Shown here in pieces: positions 10,553 to 19,264 of a stretch of 40,843 nucleotides of DNA; the stretch's first letter is position 1; each line of letters starts with the position of its first letter. The translations under genes and the position numbers were made by a program. The notes beneath the pieces were generated by a model. It was not told the origin of the DNA. It made no database searches and was given only the letters and a program-made list of their open reading frames with translations. The stretch is from Devosia indica (lineage in GTDB: Bacteria > Pseudomonadota > Alphaproteobacteria > Rhizobiales > Devosiaceae), in contig NZ_PYVZ01000024.1 in NCBI RefSeq assembly GCF_003056405.1, positions 1 through 40,843 of the forward strand, read 5' to 3'.

Positions 10553-11443
10553 ATGGTGTCGTCGCTCAACTTTCATCACCTGCGCTATTTCCTGGCGGTG
10601 GCCCGTGAGGGCAATCTGACACGTGCGGCGCGCAATCTGTCCGTGTCGCAGTCTGCCCTGTCCACTCAGATCCAGATGCTGGAGGCCAGGCTTGGCCATG
10701 CGCTGTTCGAGCGTGTGGGGCGCCGTCTGGTCCTGACCGAGGCGGGGCGGATCGCGCTCGACCATGCCCAGGCCATATTCGACATGGGTGAGGACCTGCT
10801 GACAACGCTCCGGGTTGGGTCCGGTCGTCGCCAGGTGCTGCGTGTGGGCGCCCTTGCCACTCTGTCTCGAAACTTTCAGATCGATTTCCTGCGCCCGTGT
10901 CTGGGCCGCCCCGATCTTGAGGTCGTGCTGACATCGGGGAGCCTGATGGAATTGACGGGCATGCTGCGCCGGCTGGATCTCGACGTTGTGCTGTGCAACG
11001 CCGCTCCCGCGACAGGCTATGCAGATGGCCTGGTTGCCCACCGCCTTGCGCGACAACCCATCAGCCTGTTCGGCGCTCCGGCGCTGAACTGCCGGGCCAC
11101 GGATCCGGCCAAGGCTCTGCAGCAACATGGCGTCATCCTGCCGACAGGCGCGAGCAATATCCGAACCGAGTTTGATGCACTCTGTGCCCGCCTCGACATC
11201 GTTCCTTCGGTCGTGGCCGAAGTGGACGACATGGCGATGCTGCGCCTCATGGCCCGTGAGGCGATCGGCCTAGCCCCGCTGCCTGAGATTGTCGTGCGCG
11301 ACGAACTCGATGCAGGCAGTCTTCGCGAAGTCGTCCGCCTGCCTGGCATTGAGGAGACCTTTTATGCCCTGACTTTCCAGCGGCAGTTTCAGAGCCCGGT
11401 GGCCGAAGAGCTGATCGCTGCGGCGTCACATTGGCCGGTCTGA
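10553..11443 (+). CDS. LysR family transcriptional regulator
   Basis: Regulator of 296 residues, the normal length. The N-terminal helix-turn-helix (LTRAARNLSVSQSALSTQIQ, then MLEARLGHALFER) is followed by a substrate-binding domain. The start ATG at 10553 has no clear Shine-Dalgarno, and the ATG overlaps the ATTCGAAT palindrome; a leaderless or short-leader transcript is possible. Divergent pairing with the SbtA-like permease gene suggests that gene as target. The C-terminal domain does not reveal its ligand. Confidence 0.88.
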   Translation: MVSSLNFHHLRYFLAVAREGNLTRAARNLSVSQSALSTQIQMLEARLGHALFERVGRRLVLTEAGRIALDHAQAIFDMGEDLLTTLRVGSGRRQVLRVGALATLSRNFQIDFLRPCLGRPDLEVVLTSGSLMELTGMLRRLDLDVVLCNAAPATGYADGLVAHRLARQPISLFGAPALNCRATDPAKALQQHGVILPTGASNIRTEFDALCARLDIVPSVVAEVDDMAMLRLMAREAIGLAPLPEIVVRDELDAGSLREVVRLPGIEETFYALTFQRQFQSPVAEELIAAASHWPV

Positions 11444-11658
11444 CAAAAAAAATCGGCGACCTCTTGCCGACCGTCTCCTGTGCACCAATCTCTTCTCCCG
11501 TGACCGGGCCCCTCTGGCGTCGGCGGCAATGTCCGCCACGCGATGTCGGATCACCTCGGCAGGGCCTGTGGGCATCTGCGTGTGGTGCCCCATCGATGTC
11601 CTGGTCCCCATGCGCACTCCCTCAGCTCCGCCCAGCGGCACCATGAGAGGAGATATGC

Positions 11659-12144
11659 ATGACCAAAGACAAATCCCCCCACCAGAATGATCTGTTCCTG
11701 CGCGGCGTTCGCTTGAGGGCCCGGCATTCCGCAGATGCCCGCGAGATGCACCAGCAGGCCGACCGGGCGACCACCGAGGATTTCTTCCAGGCCCTTGTGG
11801 CCGCAGTCGCTGTCATCGCCCATGCGGATGGACGTCTCGCGCTGGCCGAAAGGCGCAAGCTGATGGAAGCTTTTATCGCCAGCCCCGCCATGCAGGGATT
11901 TTCAATCGCCGAGCTCGCCCAGGAACTGGCCGATCACAATCGGGCTTATGGCTATGACCCCCATAGTGCAGACAAGCGCGCATTGGACTGTTTGTCAGCC
12001 AGCGTGCTGAGTGGGGAGCAGCGTGAGACCATCCGGCAAATTTGCCATCAGGTGATTACCGCAGATGGCCTTGTTCACCCGGTAGAGCTGGGTGCCTTGC
12101 ATCGGGTCCAAAGTGCCCTTGGCCTTGCGGGAGACGCGCGATGA
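11659..12144 (+). CDS. TerB-like (DUF533-type) helical protein
   Basis: Small, all-helical cytoplasmic protein of 161 residues. Two repeated stretches, AVAVIAHADGRLALAERRKLMEAF and CHQVITADGLVHPVELGALHRV, carry the acidic D-G loop found in TerB/TerB-like domains, which may bind metal. GGAGATATGC precedes the ATG. It lies 40 bases before a TerC-family gene and is probably co-transcribed with it, matching the common TerB-TerC partnership linked to metal or membrane stress. The substrate of the pair is not known. The 200 bases before it (11444-11658) hold no gene I can support. Confidence 0.75.
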   Translation: MTKDKSPHQNDLFLRGVRLRARHSADAREMHQQADRATTEDFFQALVAAVAVIAHADGRLALAERRKLMEAFIASPAMQGFSIAELAQELADHNRAYGYDPHSADKRALDCLSASVLSGEQRETIRQICHQVITADGLVHPVELGALHRVQSALGLAGDAR

Positions 12145-12184
12145 GGCCTGCACTGACCCGTCAATACACCCGGGAGGGCAGCAA

Positions 12185-13156
12185 ATGGACCTCCTGACCA
12201 ACCTTTTCCTGGGGCAGCCTCTATGGATGTGGCTGGGTTTCCTCGGCCTTGTGATCGCCTTGCTGGCCTTCGACCTTGGTGTGCTGCATCGGGACGGGCA
12301 CGAGATCGAGGTGCGCGAAAGCCTGTTGCTGTCCGGCTTCTATATCGCGCTTGGATTGGCCTTTGGCGGCTTTGTCTGGTGGCAACTGGGTGCCCAGTCT
12401 GGTGTCGAATATCTCACCGGTTTCGTGGTCGAAAAGAGCCTGGCCATGGACAATGTCTTCGTCATTGCGATGATTTTCGGCTATCTCGCCATTCCCCGCC
12501 ATTTGCAGCATCGCGTGCTGTTCTGGGGCATATTGGGCGTCATCGTGCTGCGCGCGATCATGATCGGTCTGGGTGCCACTTTGGTGTCCGAATATGGCTG
12601 GATTCTCTACATCTTCGCCGCCTTCCTGATCTTCACCGGCATCCGGATGCTGATGATCGGGCACGAAGAGACGGACCTCAGCCAAAATCCGGTTCTGCTG
12701 TTCATGAAGAAGCGATTCCGGGTCACCGAGACCCTGCAGGGTGATCGCTTCTTTGTTCGTCAGGTCGATCCGGCGACAGGACGCATGGAGCGGTACATGA
12801 CGCCGCTCTTTCTGGCGCTGGTCATGATCGAGATCGCGGACGTCATCTTTGCCGTGGATTCGGTGCCGGCAATTTTCGCCATCACCACCGATCCTTACAT
12901 CGTCTATACGTCCAATATCTTCGCCATCCTTGGTCTGCGCGCGCTCTATTTCGCGCTGGCCGCCATCATTCATCGCTTTGCTTATCTCAAGCAGGCGCTG
13001 GCTGTACTGCTGGTGTTCATCGGGTCCAAGATCTTCCTGGCGGACCTGCTGGGCTGGGATAAATTCCCCGCCGAATGGTCGCTGTCCATCACGGCGGTGA
13101 TCCTGGCAAGCGGGATTGCTTATTCGCTCTGGCGAACGGCACGCCCGCAGCATTGA
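12185..13156 (+). CDS. TerC family integral membrane protein
   Basis: Inner-membrane protein of 323 residues with about nine hydrophobic helices. The TerC/Alx marks are the acidic motifs in transmembrane segments: EKSLAMDNVFVIAMIF and MIEIADVIFAVDSVPAIFAI, whose carboxylates are thought to bind divalent metal. The length and the internal cytoplasmic loop (MKKRFRVTETLQGDRFFVR) fit the Alx-like subgroup, in which E. coli Alx is a manganese exporter. I placed the start at the ATG at 12185 because GGGAGG lies about 6 bases upstream; the frame is open further upstream but has no better start. Confidence 0.9.
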   Translation: MDLLTNLFLGQPLWMWLGFLGLVIALLAFDLGVLHRDGHEIEVRESLLLSGFYIALGLAFGGFVWWQLGAQSGVEYLTGFVVEKSLAMDNVFVIAMIFGYLAIPRHLQHRVLFWGILGVIVLRAIMIGLGATLVSEYGWILYIFAAFLIFTGIRMLMIGHEETDLSQNPVLLFMKKRFRVTETLQGDRFFVRQVDPATGRMERYMTPLFLALVMIEIADVIFAVDSVPAIFAITTDPYIVYTSNIFAILGLRALYFALAAIIHRFAYLKQALAVLLVFIGSKIFLADLLGWDKFPAEWSLSITAVILASGIAYSLWRTARPQH

Positions 13157-13161
13157 CACCG

Positions 13162-13194
13162 AAAGGGGGGCGCGGCTGGGCCGCGTCCCCCTTT
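13162..13194 (+). terminator. Hairpin terminator after the TerC family gene
   Basis: AAAGGGGGGCGCGG pairs with CCGCGTCCCCCTTT over 14 base pairs (one G-T) around a CTGGG loop, starting 5 bases after the stop codon. It is too stable and too close to the stop to be chance, although a T run is lacking. Confidence 0.75.
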
Positions 13195-13432
13195 CCCTTC
13201 GGTGCGGTCACAGCCCTTTGGTTGCGGAACGCGGCTCAGCTCACGCGGCCATCCGGCACACGGATCTGCCCAGGACAGATTTCGGCCAGCCTTCCTCATG
13301 CGTCGGGATTAGAAAACCGATCTCTTTCTCGTGATTGAAATGACTGATCAGGCCCGTCATGTCTTCATCACAAATTAACGCTGTTTGCCACATATGGTTA
13401 CCTTTACTACATTGATTCTAAATGGGTTTTCT

Positions 13433-13582
13433 ATGTTCAAGCGCCAGCGGACGAGTTAAGTCATTGGAGCATTCTCGGCCAGCGACACGCAGCTGACGCA
13501 GGCCCTGCACCGAGCGCAGGCGATCATCGAATTTCGCCTCGATGGCACAATCGTTGCAGCCAACGAGAACTTCCTTGCCTGC
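13433..13582 (+). pseudogene. Interrupted 5' end of the chemoreceptor gene
   Basis: An ATG at 13433 opens MFKRQRTS and then meets TAA at 13457-13459. The same frame continues without another stop and encodes the first half of the PAS1 domain (QALHRAQAIIEFRLDGTIV, then AANENFLAC), which closely matches the PAS2 start in the same protein (AISRSQAVIEFDPDGTIL). No ATG, GTG or TTG occurs between the TAA and 13583, so either the stop is a mutation or sequencing error, or translation starts at a rare codon such as ATT at 13463. See the linked finding. Confidence 0.6.
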
Positions 13583-15139
13583 ATGGGATATGGGCTTGAG
13601 GAAATCCTGGGGCGGCATCATTCAATGTTTGTGGACCAGGCCTATGGCCAATCTGCCGAATACAAGGCTTTCTGGAAGGGTTTGGCGGAGGGCCGGTTTC
13701 AGGCGGCCGAATATCGCCGGATCGCCAAGGGCGGGCGCGCGGTTTGGATCCAGGCCACCTACAATCCAATCTTCGACAAGACAGGCAAGCCAACCGGCGT
13801 CGTCAAATTTGCCACCGACGTGACTGAGCGCAAGCGGCGGGATGCCGATGCCCTTGGCCAGATCGAGGCCATTTCGCGCTCACAGGCTGTAATCGAGTTC
13901 GATCCGGACGGCACGATCTTGACCGCCAATGAGAATTTCTGTGCAGCGCTCGGCTACCGCATCGATGAGATCGTCGGAAAGCACCACCGCATCTTTGTCG
14001 CGCCCGAGGAATCTGCGCGGCCCGAATACAAGCTGTTCTGGGACCGTCTGCGAGATGGCCAGTTCCAACAGGCCGAATATCTGCGCATCGGCAAGGCCGG
14101 CAACGATGTCTGGATCCAGGCCACCTATAATCCGATCTTCAGTCCATCCGGCAGGATCTACAAGATCGTCAAATTTGCCACCGACGTCACCGCGCGCAAG
14201 CAGGCCGTAAGTGCCCTGGGCGGGCAACTCGACAACATGGCCAACGGACAACTGGCCGATCAACTCGCTGCCAGATTGCCCGGTGAGTTTGAGGATATTC
14301 GGGTTGCCCTCAAATCCACACTGGCCCAGTTCGCTCGCTTTGTCAGCGAGCTCAAGCGTTCCGCACAGGGGCTGCGCAGAGCGACGTCCAGTATTGCAGG
14401 GGGCGCGCGCAATCTTTCGGAGCGGACCGACAAGCAGCGCCATGCAGTCGAGAACACCGCCCAGGCTGTCAAGCGGCTGTCCGGAACAGTGGCAGACAAC
14501 GCCGAGCGGGCGAAGTCGGCGAGCGAGAAGACGTTGGCTTCAGCCAGCATTGCAAACGAAGCCGGGGTGGTCATCGGCGACGCCAATAAAGCCATGGCCT
14601 CAATCTCTGAATCCTCGGCCAAGATTTCCAACATTATCGGGATCATCGACGACATCGCCTTCCAGACCAATCTGCTGGCCCTGAACGCCTCAGTGGAGGC
14701 GGCCCGCGCCGGAGAGGCAGGAAAGGGCTTTGCGGTTGTCGCCGTGGAAGTGCGCCGGCTGGCGCAATCAACGGCGACGGCTTCGTCCGAGGTCAAGTCA
14801 CTGATCGAAGCATCCGGCAAGGAAGTTCACAAGGGGAGCCATCTCGTCTCCGAAGCACATGGCAAGGTGGATGCTCTGCTTGGCGCCATCGACGAGGCCA
14901 GCCGCCTGGTGGCCGAGATCGCCGACGCAACGCGAAATCAGGCTTCCACCATCGGCAGCGTGGCAGACGCGGTCGATCTCATTGATCAAATGACACGTCA
15001 CAACATGAACCTGGTGAGCGAAACCAATGACGCCGTTGCCGAGGCAGATCATGAGGCCATGACCCTGGATCACATCGCGGACATTTTCACCATTCCCCCG
15101 CACGCATCGGCAGTTCCGGAAGCAAGGCGGGCTGTCTAG
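13583..15139 (+). CDS. Soluble PAS-PAS methyl-accepting chemotaxis protein
   Basis: Cytoplasmic chemoreceptor without membrane segments. Two PAS domains of nearly the same sequence (both with AEYxRI, WIQATYNPIF and VKFATDVT) precede a long coiled-coil signalling domain. The conserved hairpin tip that contacts CheA and CheW is present (IIDDIAFQTNLLALNASVEA, then ARAGEAGKGFAVVAVEVR, about residues 353-390). PAS domains of this type often bind heme or flavin and report oxygen or redox state; the cofactor is not visible. I give the first canonical start in the open frame, but homology runs upstream to 13460, so this start removes half of PAS1. No che genes adjoin it. Confidence 0.85.
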   Translation: MGYGLEEILGRHHSMFVDQAYGQSAEYKAFWKGLAEGRFQAAEYRRIAKGGRAVWIQATYNPIFDKTGKPTGVVKFATDVTERKRRDADALGQIEAISRSQAVIEFDPDGTILTANENFCAALGYRIDEIVGKHHRIFVAPEESARPEYKLFWDRLRDGQFQQAEYLRIGKAGNDVWIQATYNPIFSPSGRIYKIVKFATDVTARKQAVSALGGQLDNMANGQLADQLAARLPGEFEDIRVALKSTLAQFARFVSELKRSAQGLRRATSSIAGGARNLSERTDKQRHAVENTAQAVKRLSGTVADNAERAKSASEKTLASASIANEAGVVIGDANKAMASISESSAKISNIIGIIDDIAFQTNLLALNASVEAARAGEAGKGFAVVAVEVRRLAQSTATASSEVKSLIEASGKEVHKGSHLVSEAHGKVDALLGAIDEASRLVAEIADATRNQASTIGSVADAVDLIDQMTRHNMNLVSETNDAVAEADHEAMTLDHIADIFTIPPHASAVPEARRAV

Positions 15140-15363
15140 GCATCTCGCAGCACAGCATCGGGGCGCGTGCGCCGAACTCTTCAACCCTTTGGTCCGGCTC
15201 CGGCTGAACCCATCGTTGCCTCATTGCAGGGCGCCATGGACGCTGCAATTTTCCGGTCCTTGCCCCTGCGATTCGAGCCTGAGTGTGTTACGCCCATGGC
15301 ATGGTGCTCCCTTGCCAATTCCGGGGGCACGTGAAGCGCGCTGATGTTCCGGGGAGAATGAGG

Positions 15364-16032
15364 ATGAAGGTCTTTGTCATTGGAATCGCCGGCGGCGTAG
15401 GCCGTCGGCTCGCCAAAGCACTTATTGCCCAAGGTCACCAGGCCAACGGCCCGGTCAGGCGCCCCGAACAGATTGCCGCACTGGCCCGGAACGGCGTGCC
15501 CTCGTTCCAGGGCGACTTCCTTGCCATGTCGACCGAGGAGATCGCCCAGGCCATGTCCGGAAGCGACGCCATCGTGTTTACCGCAGGCGCGGGTGGGAAA
15601 GGCGGTATGGCGGCCACCACTGCCATCGATGGTGCGGGGCCGGGCAAACTGGCCAGGGCGGCAGGTCAGGCCGGCATAAAGCGCTTTGTGCTGGTTTCGG
15701 TCTTCCCCGAAGCCTGGCGCGAACGGCACATAAATGAGAATTTCGAACACTATATGGCTCAAAAGAAAAGGGCCGAAATCGATCTCGTCAATTCTGATCT
15801 CGACTGGGTGATCCTGCGACCTTCGGCCCTGACCAACGAACCGGGCACGGGACTGGTCGATTTGGGCCTTGCACAAATCCACAACGAGATTGCCCGCGAC
15901 GACGTGGCCGCGACCATTGTCGAACTGCTCGAAACGCCAAAGATCGGCCGCATCATTCTCGAGGTGACCGGCGGCGGCACCGCCATCGGCGTGGCTGTCG
16001 ATGCCCTGGCCCGATCCGCCGCAAAGGCCTGA
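15364..16032 (+). CDS. NAD(P)-binding atypical short-chain reductase
   Basis: Protein of 222 residues with a Rossmann N-terminus (MKVFVIGIAGGVGRRLAKAL; the glycine motif is G-x2-G-x2-G) and further atypical-SDR marks: SDAIVFTAGAGGKGG, then DGAGPGKLARAAGQAGIKRFVLVS, and WVILRPSALTNEPGTG. It belongs to the NmrA/NAD(P)H-binding group, whose members act as reductases, epimerases or redox sensors. The Tyr-x3-Lys catalytic pair seems present as YMAQKKRAE. GGGGAG 7 bases before the ATG at 15364 favours that start over the ATG at 15358 or the GTG-type start upstream. It stands alone and converges on otnC. Confidence 0.78.
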   Translation: MKVFVIGIAGGVGRRLAKALIAQGHQANGPVRRPEQIAALARNGVPSFQGDFLAMSTEEIAQAMSGSDAIVFTAGAGGKGGMAATTAIDGAGPGKLARAAGQAGIKRFVLVSVFPEAWRERHINENFEHYMAQKKRAEIDLVNSDLDWVILRPSALTNEPGTGLVDLGLAQIHNEIARDDVAATIVELLETPKIGRIILEVTGGGTAIGVAVDALARSAAKA

Positions 16033-16200
16033 CCGAGGCCTGGATTGTGCAGGTTCTCACGATCCTCAACATCGCCTCGCAACCCCCAGGCTGGCGACTT
16101 GGTGCACAATTCTGGCCTGCCGAATTATGCCTCACCCCCCAGCGTCGCAGAAGGCACCATGTATTGGGTGGGCAACCGGCTTAGCCTGACGGCGCATGTA

Positions 16201-16839
16201 TCAGGATTTTGCCGGAAACTTGGCCTCAAGCCGGGACACCTGCTCGGCGTCGAGGGGTCGGTAGTCTTGATCCTTCAACAGAAGATATAGCCGCGCCGAC
16301 GCCTCCAGCTCTTCGACCGTGTGAACTGCATCCTCAAGGGAACTGCCTGCCACGACCGGACCGTGATTGGCGAGCAACACGCAGTGGTGTCTTGCCGCCA
16401 GATGGCGCACGGCTTCGGCCAATTCGGGGTCGCCGGGGGGGAAGTAGGGAACCAGCGGCAGTTTGCCCACGCGCATGACCTGATAGGCTGTCATCGCCGG
16501 CAAGACATTGTTGTGATCAAGGCCGCACAGGCAACTGACCGCAACCGAATGTGTCGAATGCAGATGGACAATGGCCCGGGCCCGGGGGCGTTCGCCATAC
16601 ATTGCCATGTGCAGGAAAGCCTCTTTTGTGGGAGGATCCCCGGACAGGAGTGTGCCGTCTGGGGCAATCCTGGAAATCTTGGCGGGGTCGATGGCGCCCA
16701 TTGATGACCCGGTCGGGGTCATCAGCCAGCCATCGTCCAGGCGCAGGCTGATATTGCCAGTGGATCCATGGGTCAGGCCCCGGTCGAAGATCGCGCGGGC
16801 AAAGCTGGTAATTTGTTCGCGCTGTTTGGAATCACTCAT
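16201..16839 (-). CDS. otnC: 3-oxo-tetronate 4-phosphate decarboxylase (class II aldolase family)
   Basis: Decarboxylates 3-oxo-tetronate 4-phosphate to dihydroxyacetone phosphate and CO2, the last step of D-threonate, L-threonate or D-erythronate breakdown. The 212-residue class II aldolase/adducin fold carries the zinc ligands in VHLHSTHSVA and LLANHGPVVAG, the phosphate-binding GLTHGSTGNIS and TPTGSSMG loops, and the catalytic glutamate in PTKEAFLH. Family length is matched. Its ATG overlaps the stop of otnK by 4 bases, the usual otnK-otnC order. It is the last gene of the long minus-strand catabolic operon. A different sugar-phosphate aldolase role is possible but unlikely beside otnK. 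Confidence 0.88.
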   Translation of the reverse strand: MSDSKQREQITSFARAIFDRGLTHGSTGNISLRLDDGWLMTPTGSSMGAIDPAKISRIAPDGTLLSGDPPTKEAFLHMAMYGERPRARAIVHLHSTHSVAVSCLCGLDHNNVLPAMTAYQVMRVGKLPLVPYFPPGDPELAEAVRHLAARHHCVLLANHGPVVAGSSLEDAVHTVEELEASARLYLLLKDQDYRPLDAEQVSRLEAKFPAKS

Positions 16840-18101
16840 TGCAACACATCCAGGGCATGCTCGAAGAAGCTGTCGCCACCGAAATTACCGCTTTTGAGCG
16901 CCAGGGCCACAGGTCTTTGCCCTATAGACCGGGTCCAGGGGACGCCAGGGGCGATAAGCTGACCAATGTGCAATGCCCTCACACCCAAGGCCGAAACGAC
17001 GGCGCCGGAGGTTTCGCCGCCGGCAACCAGGAAACGGCCTGCGCCCTGGCGACGCAAACCCACGGCGATATCTCCGATTGCCTGCTCCATCATTGCGCCG
17101 GCACGTTCGCGGCCGTAGCGCGCCTGCGCCATGGCGACCGCTTCAGGATCCGCAGATCCGTATATGACCAGAGGAGATTGTTCCGGCTGCGCTGCTGCCC
17201 AGGTGAGTGCTTTGGTTGCAAAATGTTCGTCTTCGGCAATCGCATCGATATCGAGCCGGTAGGACGGCCAGAGTTCGCAGGCCCGGCGTAGCTGGTTGCG
17301 CGTTGCAGCCGAACAACTGCCCGCCAGGATGGCCGCACGTCCCGACCCGGAAATGGCCTGGGACGTCCCATCGCTGTGCAGCTTTCCTGCGCGCCGGAAA
17401 TTGTCGGGCAGGCCCATGGCGATGGCCGACCCGCCGGTTATCAAGGGGTGATCGTGCACGGCCTGTCCGAGCCGGCGCAAATCGGCATCAGCGATGGCAT
17501 CGGTGACGGCGTAGCCGCACCCGGCATCGCGCAGCCGTGCAAGCTCCGCGCGGATGGTGGTCACATCCTGGCCCACGACATCGTAGCGCACCAGACCGAC
17601 GGGGCGTGCCGACTGGGCGGACATGAGGTCGACCAAACTCGAGCGCCGCATGGGGGTGAGCGGGTGGTTCCGCATCGGCGAATCCTGCAGCAACTGGTCG
17701 CCGACAAAAAGGTGACCGCGAAACACGGTTCGACCATTGGCCGGAAAGGCCGGGCAGACAATGGCCAGATCGATGCCCAGCGCCTGGGCCAGGGTATCCG
17801 CCACCGGCCCGATATTGCCGTCGTCCGTTGAGTCAAAGGTCGAGCAATATTTGAAGAAGATCTGTTCGGCGCCTGCTTCGCGCAGGGCGCCAAGGGCGGC
17901 CAGGGATTGCGTTGTGGCATCTCGCGCCGGCACTGTACGGGTCTTGAGTGCGACCACGACGGCGGCGGCGTCGCCCGCCAGCGCCATGGATGCCGCGTCC
18001 GGCACACCGATGAGCTGGACAACCGGCATGCCTTCGTGCGCCAGGATGCTGCCAAGGTCGGTCGCGCCAGTGAAATCGTCGGCAATTGCTCCCAGGAGCA
18101 T
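16836..18101 (-). CDS. otnK: 3-oxo-tetronate kinase (DUF1537 family)
   Basis: Phosphorylates 3-oxo-tetronate at O4 with ATP. The 421-residue protein has the DUF1537 two-domain plan: N-terminal MLLGAIADDFTGATDLGS, then KTRTVPARDATTQSLAAL, FKYCSTFDSTDDGNIGP and PANGRTVFRGHLFV; C-terminal nucleotide-binding part with GSCSAATRNQ, VAGGETSGAVVSALGV and LALKSGNFGGDSFF. The strings agree closely with OtnK rather than with DtnK/LtnK. Related OiaK acts on a branched C5 keto acid, so substrate is not fully fixed. Start: ATG at 18101 (GGAG about 10 bases upstream); the open frame further upstream encodes no recognisable sequence. No LtnD- or DenD-type dehydrogenase is adjacent, so the keto acid must come from another enzyme of the cluster. 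Confidence 0.9.
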   Translation of the reverse strand: MLLGAIADDFTGATDLGSILAHEGMPVVQLIGVPDAASMALAGDAAAVVVALKTRTVPARDATTQSLAALGALREAGAEQIFFKYCSTFDSTDDGNIGPVADTLAQALGIDLAIVCPAFPANGRTVFRGHLFVGDQLLQDSPMRNHPLTPMRRSSLVDLMSAQSARPVGLVRYDVVGQDVTTIRAELARLRDAGCGYAVTDAIADADLRRLGQAVHDHPLITGGSAIAMGLPDNFRRAGKLHSDGTSQAISGSGRAAILAGSCSAATRNQLRRACELWPSYRLDIDAIAEDEHFATKALTWAAAQPEQSPLVIYGSADPEAVAMAQARYGRERAGAMMEQAIGDIAVGLRRQGAGRFLVAGGETSGAVVSALGVRALHIGQLIAPGVPWTRSIGQRPVALALKSGNFGGDSFFEHALDVLQ

Positions 18102-18199
18102 CTTAGGTTTTCTCCAGCAGTGCCGGCAATGTAGACGCCGGATGATCCGCAATATGCTGTGCCCTTGGCGTCTTCCGCCGCCCGGCAAACATCGGCCGG

Positions 18200-19264
18200 C
18201 TAGTCCACTCCCGACCCGGTCACTTCCCTTAGCCGGGCAAAAAATGCCCGTTTGTGCGGGGTATTGATGCCCCAGTTTATCGGCACGGTCTGGAAACCAC
18301 TTAGGTCGTCGAATTTGGTTTCCCGGTCGTGCTCAAGCCAGTTGCATTTGGTTTGTGTTTCGCCACACCCATAGCCCTGATCGTAGTAACCCCAACTGAC
18401 GCCTGCATCGAGCGCGGCGTCGAAGCTGGCAATATCGATGCTGTCCTCGTTGCAGCAGATCGGACGCGCATTGGCGGCGATTTCCTCGTCATTCTTGAAG
18501 GCGATCAATTCGCGGTAGAACTCGTCGGCAAAACTGTCATTGCCGTGCGGCATCAGGAAGTCGCAATATTTGTGCCATTCACCATTGGGCTTGTGCTTCA
18601 CCGGGTGGATGGATGTGCTGACGAGAAGCCGGCGCCCGTCCAGCGTGGTTGACCGTGCGATATCAAGGAGCTCGTGGATACGCCGCGAGGACAGTATGTC
18701 GCGCCCCTGCTGAATTTCGTTCTTGAGATCGACCAGGATATTGCGATGTCCGGTTTGCAGCAGCCAAGCCGTCATGTTCTCGACGGCGGCGCGAATGGCC
18801 CTTTCGCTTTCGAACCGCTGTTGCTTCCAGTAGAAATAATTGACGAACACGACCGTGCCCAGCGCGTCGGCAGCCTTCAATACCCTGGCCAGGCGCTCCA
18901 GATAGGGCTGCTTGAGCGACCCGTCCGGCCGGAAGGCCGTGTTGATGTAGTTCTGAAAGACCTCGGGATAGTACATCGCCCCGCCGCCCTGCATGCCAAC
19001 GGTGACCCCCAGCAGCCCGTGAGCGCGATAAAGCGGCAGGGCGTCGCAGAATTCCCGGGTATTGCGGTCAGGGTCCCACACGCCCGTGTCGGGATAACAC
19101 CAATTGCGCCGGGTGGCCGGGTTCTCATCGTCGAAAACCGCCTGAATCATGCGGCTATTGAGCAGAAGGCCCTCGATACGGCGTCCCTTGTGAAAGCGGC
19201 CCGCATAGGTCAACTCTCCGTTGATCCGCCAGTCAGTGCCGTCAATTTCGATTGTCGTGCTCAA
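18200..19264 (-). CDS. Uncharacterised GH-A-like TIM-barrel hydrolase, paralogue 1
   Basis: Protein of 354 residues, the first of three paralogues in the window. I do not recognise a characterised family member. Shared blocks are WRINGELTYAGR, RRIEGLLLNSRMIQAVFDDE, YPDTGVWDPDRN, a GGG loop, YFYWKQQRFESE, DLKNEI (Asn-Glu, E183), ARPICCNEDS (E273), SWGYYDQGYG and PINWGINTPHKRAFF. A glutamate after Asn at the end of beta-4 and another on beta-7 is the layout of clan GH-A glycoside hydrolases, so I infer a retaining glycosidase. There is no signal peptide, so it should act in the cytoplasm on an imported substrate. It overlaps the end of the epimerase gene by 23 bases. The insertion GCGETQTKCNWLEHDRETKF distinguishes it from the other two. 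Confidence 0.7.
   Translation of the reverse strand: MSTTIEIDGTDWRINGELTYAGRFHKGRRIEGLLLNSRMIQAVFDDENPATRRNWCYPDTGVWDPDRNTREFCDALPLYRAHGLLGVTVGMQGGGAMYYPEVFQNYINTAFRPDGSLKQPYLERLARVLKAADALGTVVFVNYFYWKQQRFESERAIRAAVENMTAWLLQTGHRNILVDLKNEIQQGRDILSSRRIHELLDIARSTTLDGRRLLVSTSIHPVKHKPNGEWHKYCDFLMPHGNDSFADEFYRELIAFKNDEEIAANARPICCNEDSIDIASFDAALDAGVSWGYYDQGYGCGETQTKCNWLEHDRETKFDDLSGFQTVPINWGINTPHKRAFFARLREVTGSGVD

Noticed and set aside
11444..11462. Possible minus-strand terminator (TCGGC / GCCGA followed by T run on the minus strand)
   Set aside because: No minus-strand gene lies upstream of it, and the stem has only five base pairs with an eight-base loop.
12221..13159. 312-codon minus-strand frame opposite the TerC family gene
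   Set aside because: Rich in His, Asp and Arg as expected of an antisense frame; the plus-strand TerC motifs are unambiguous.
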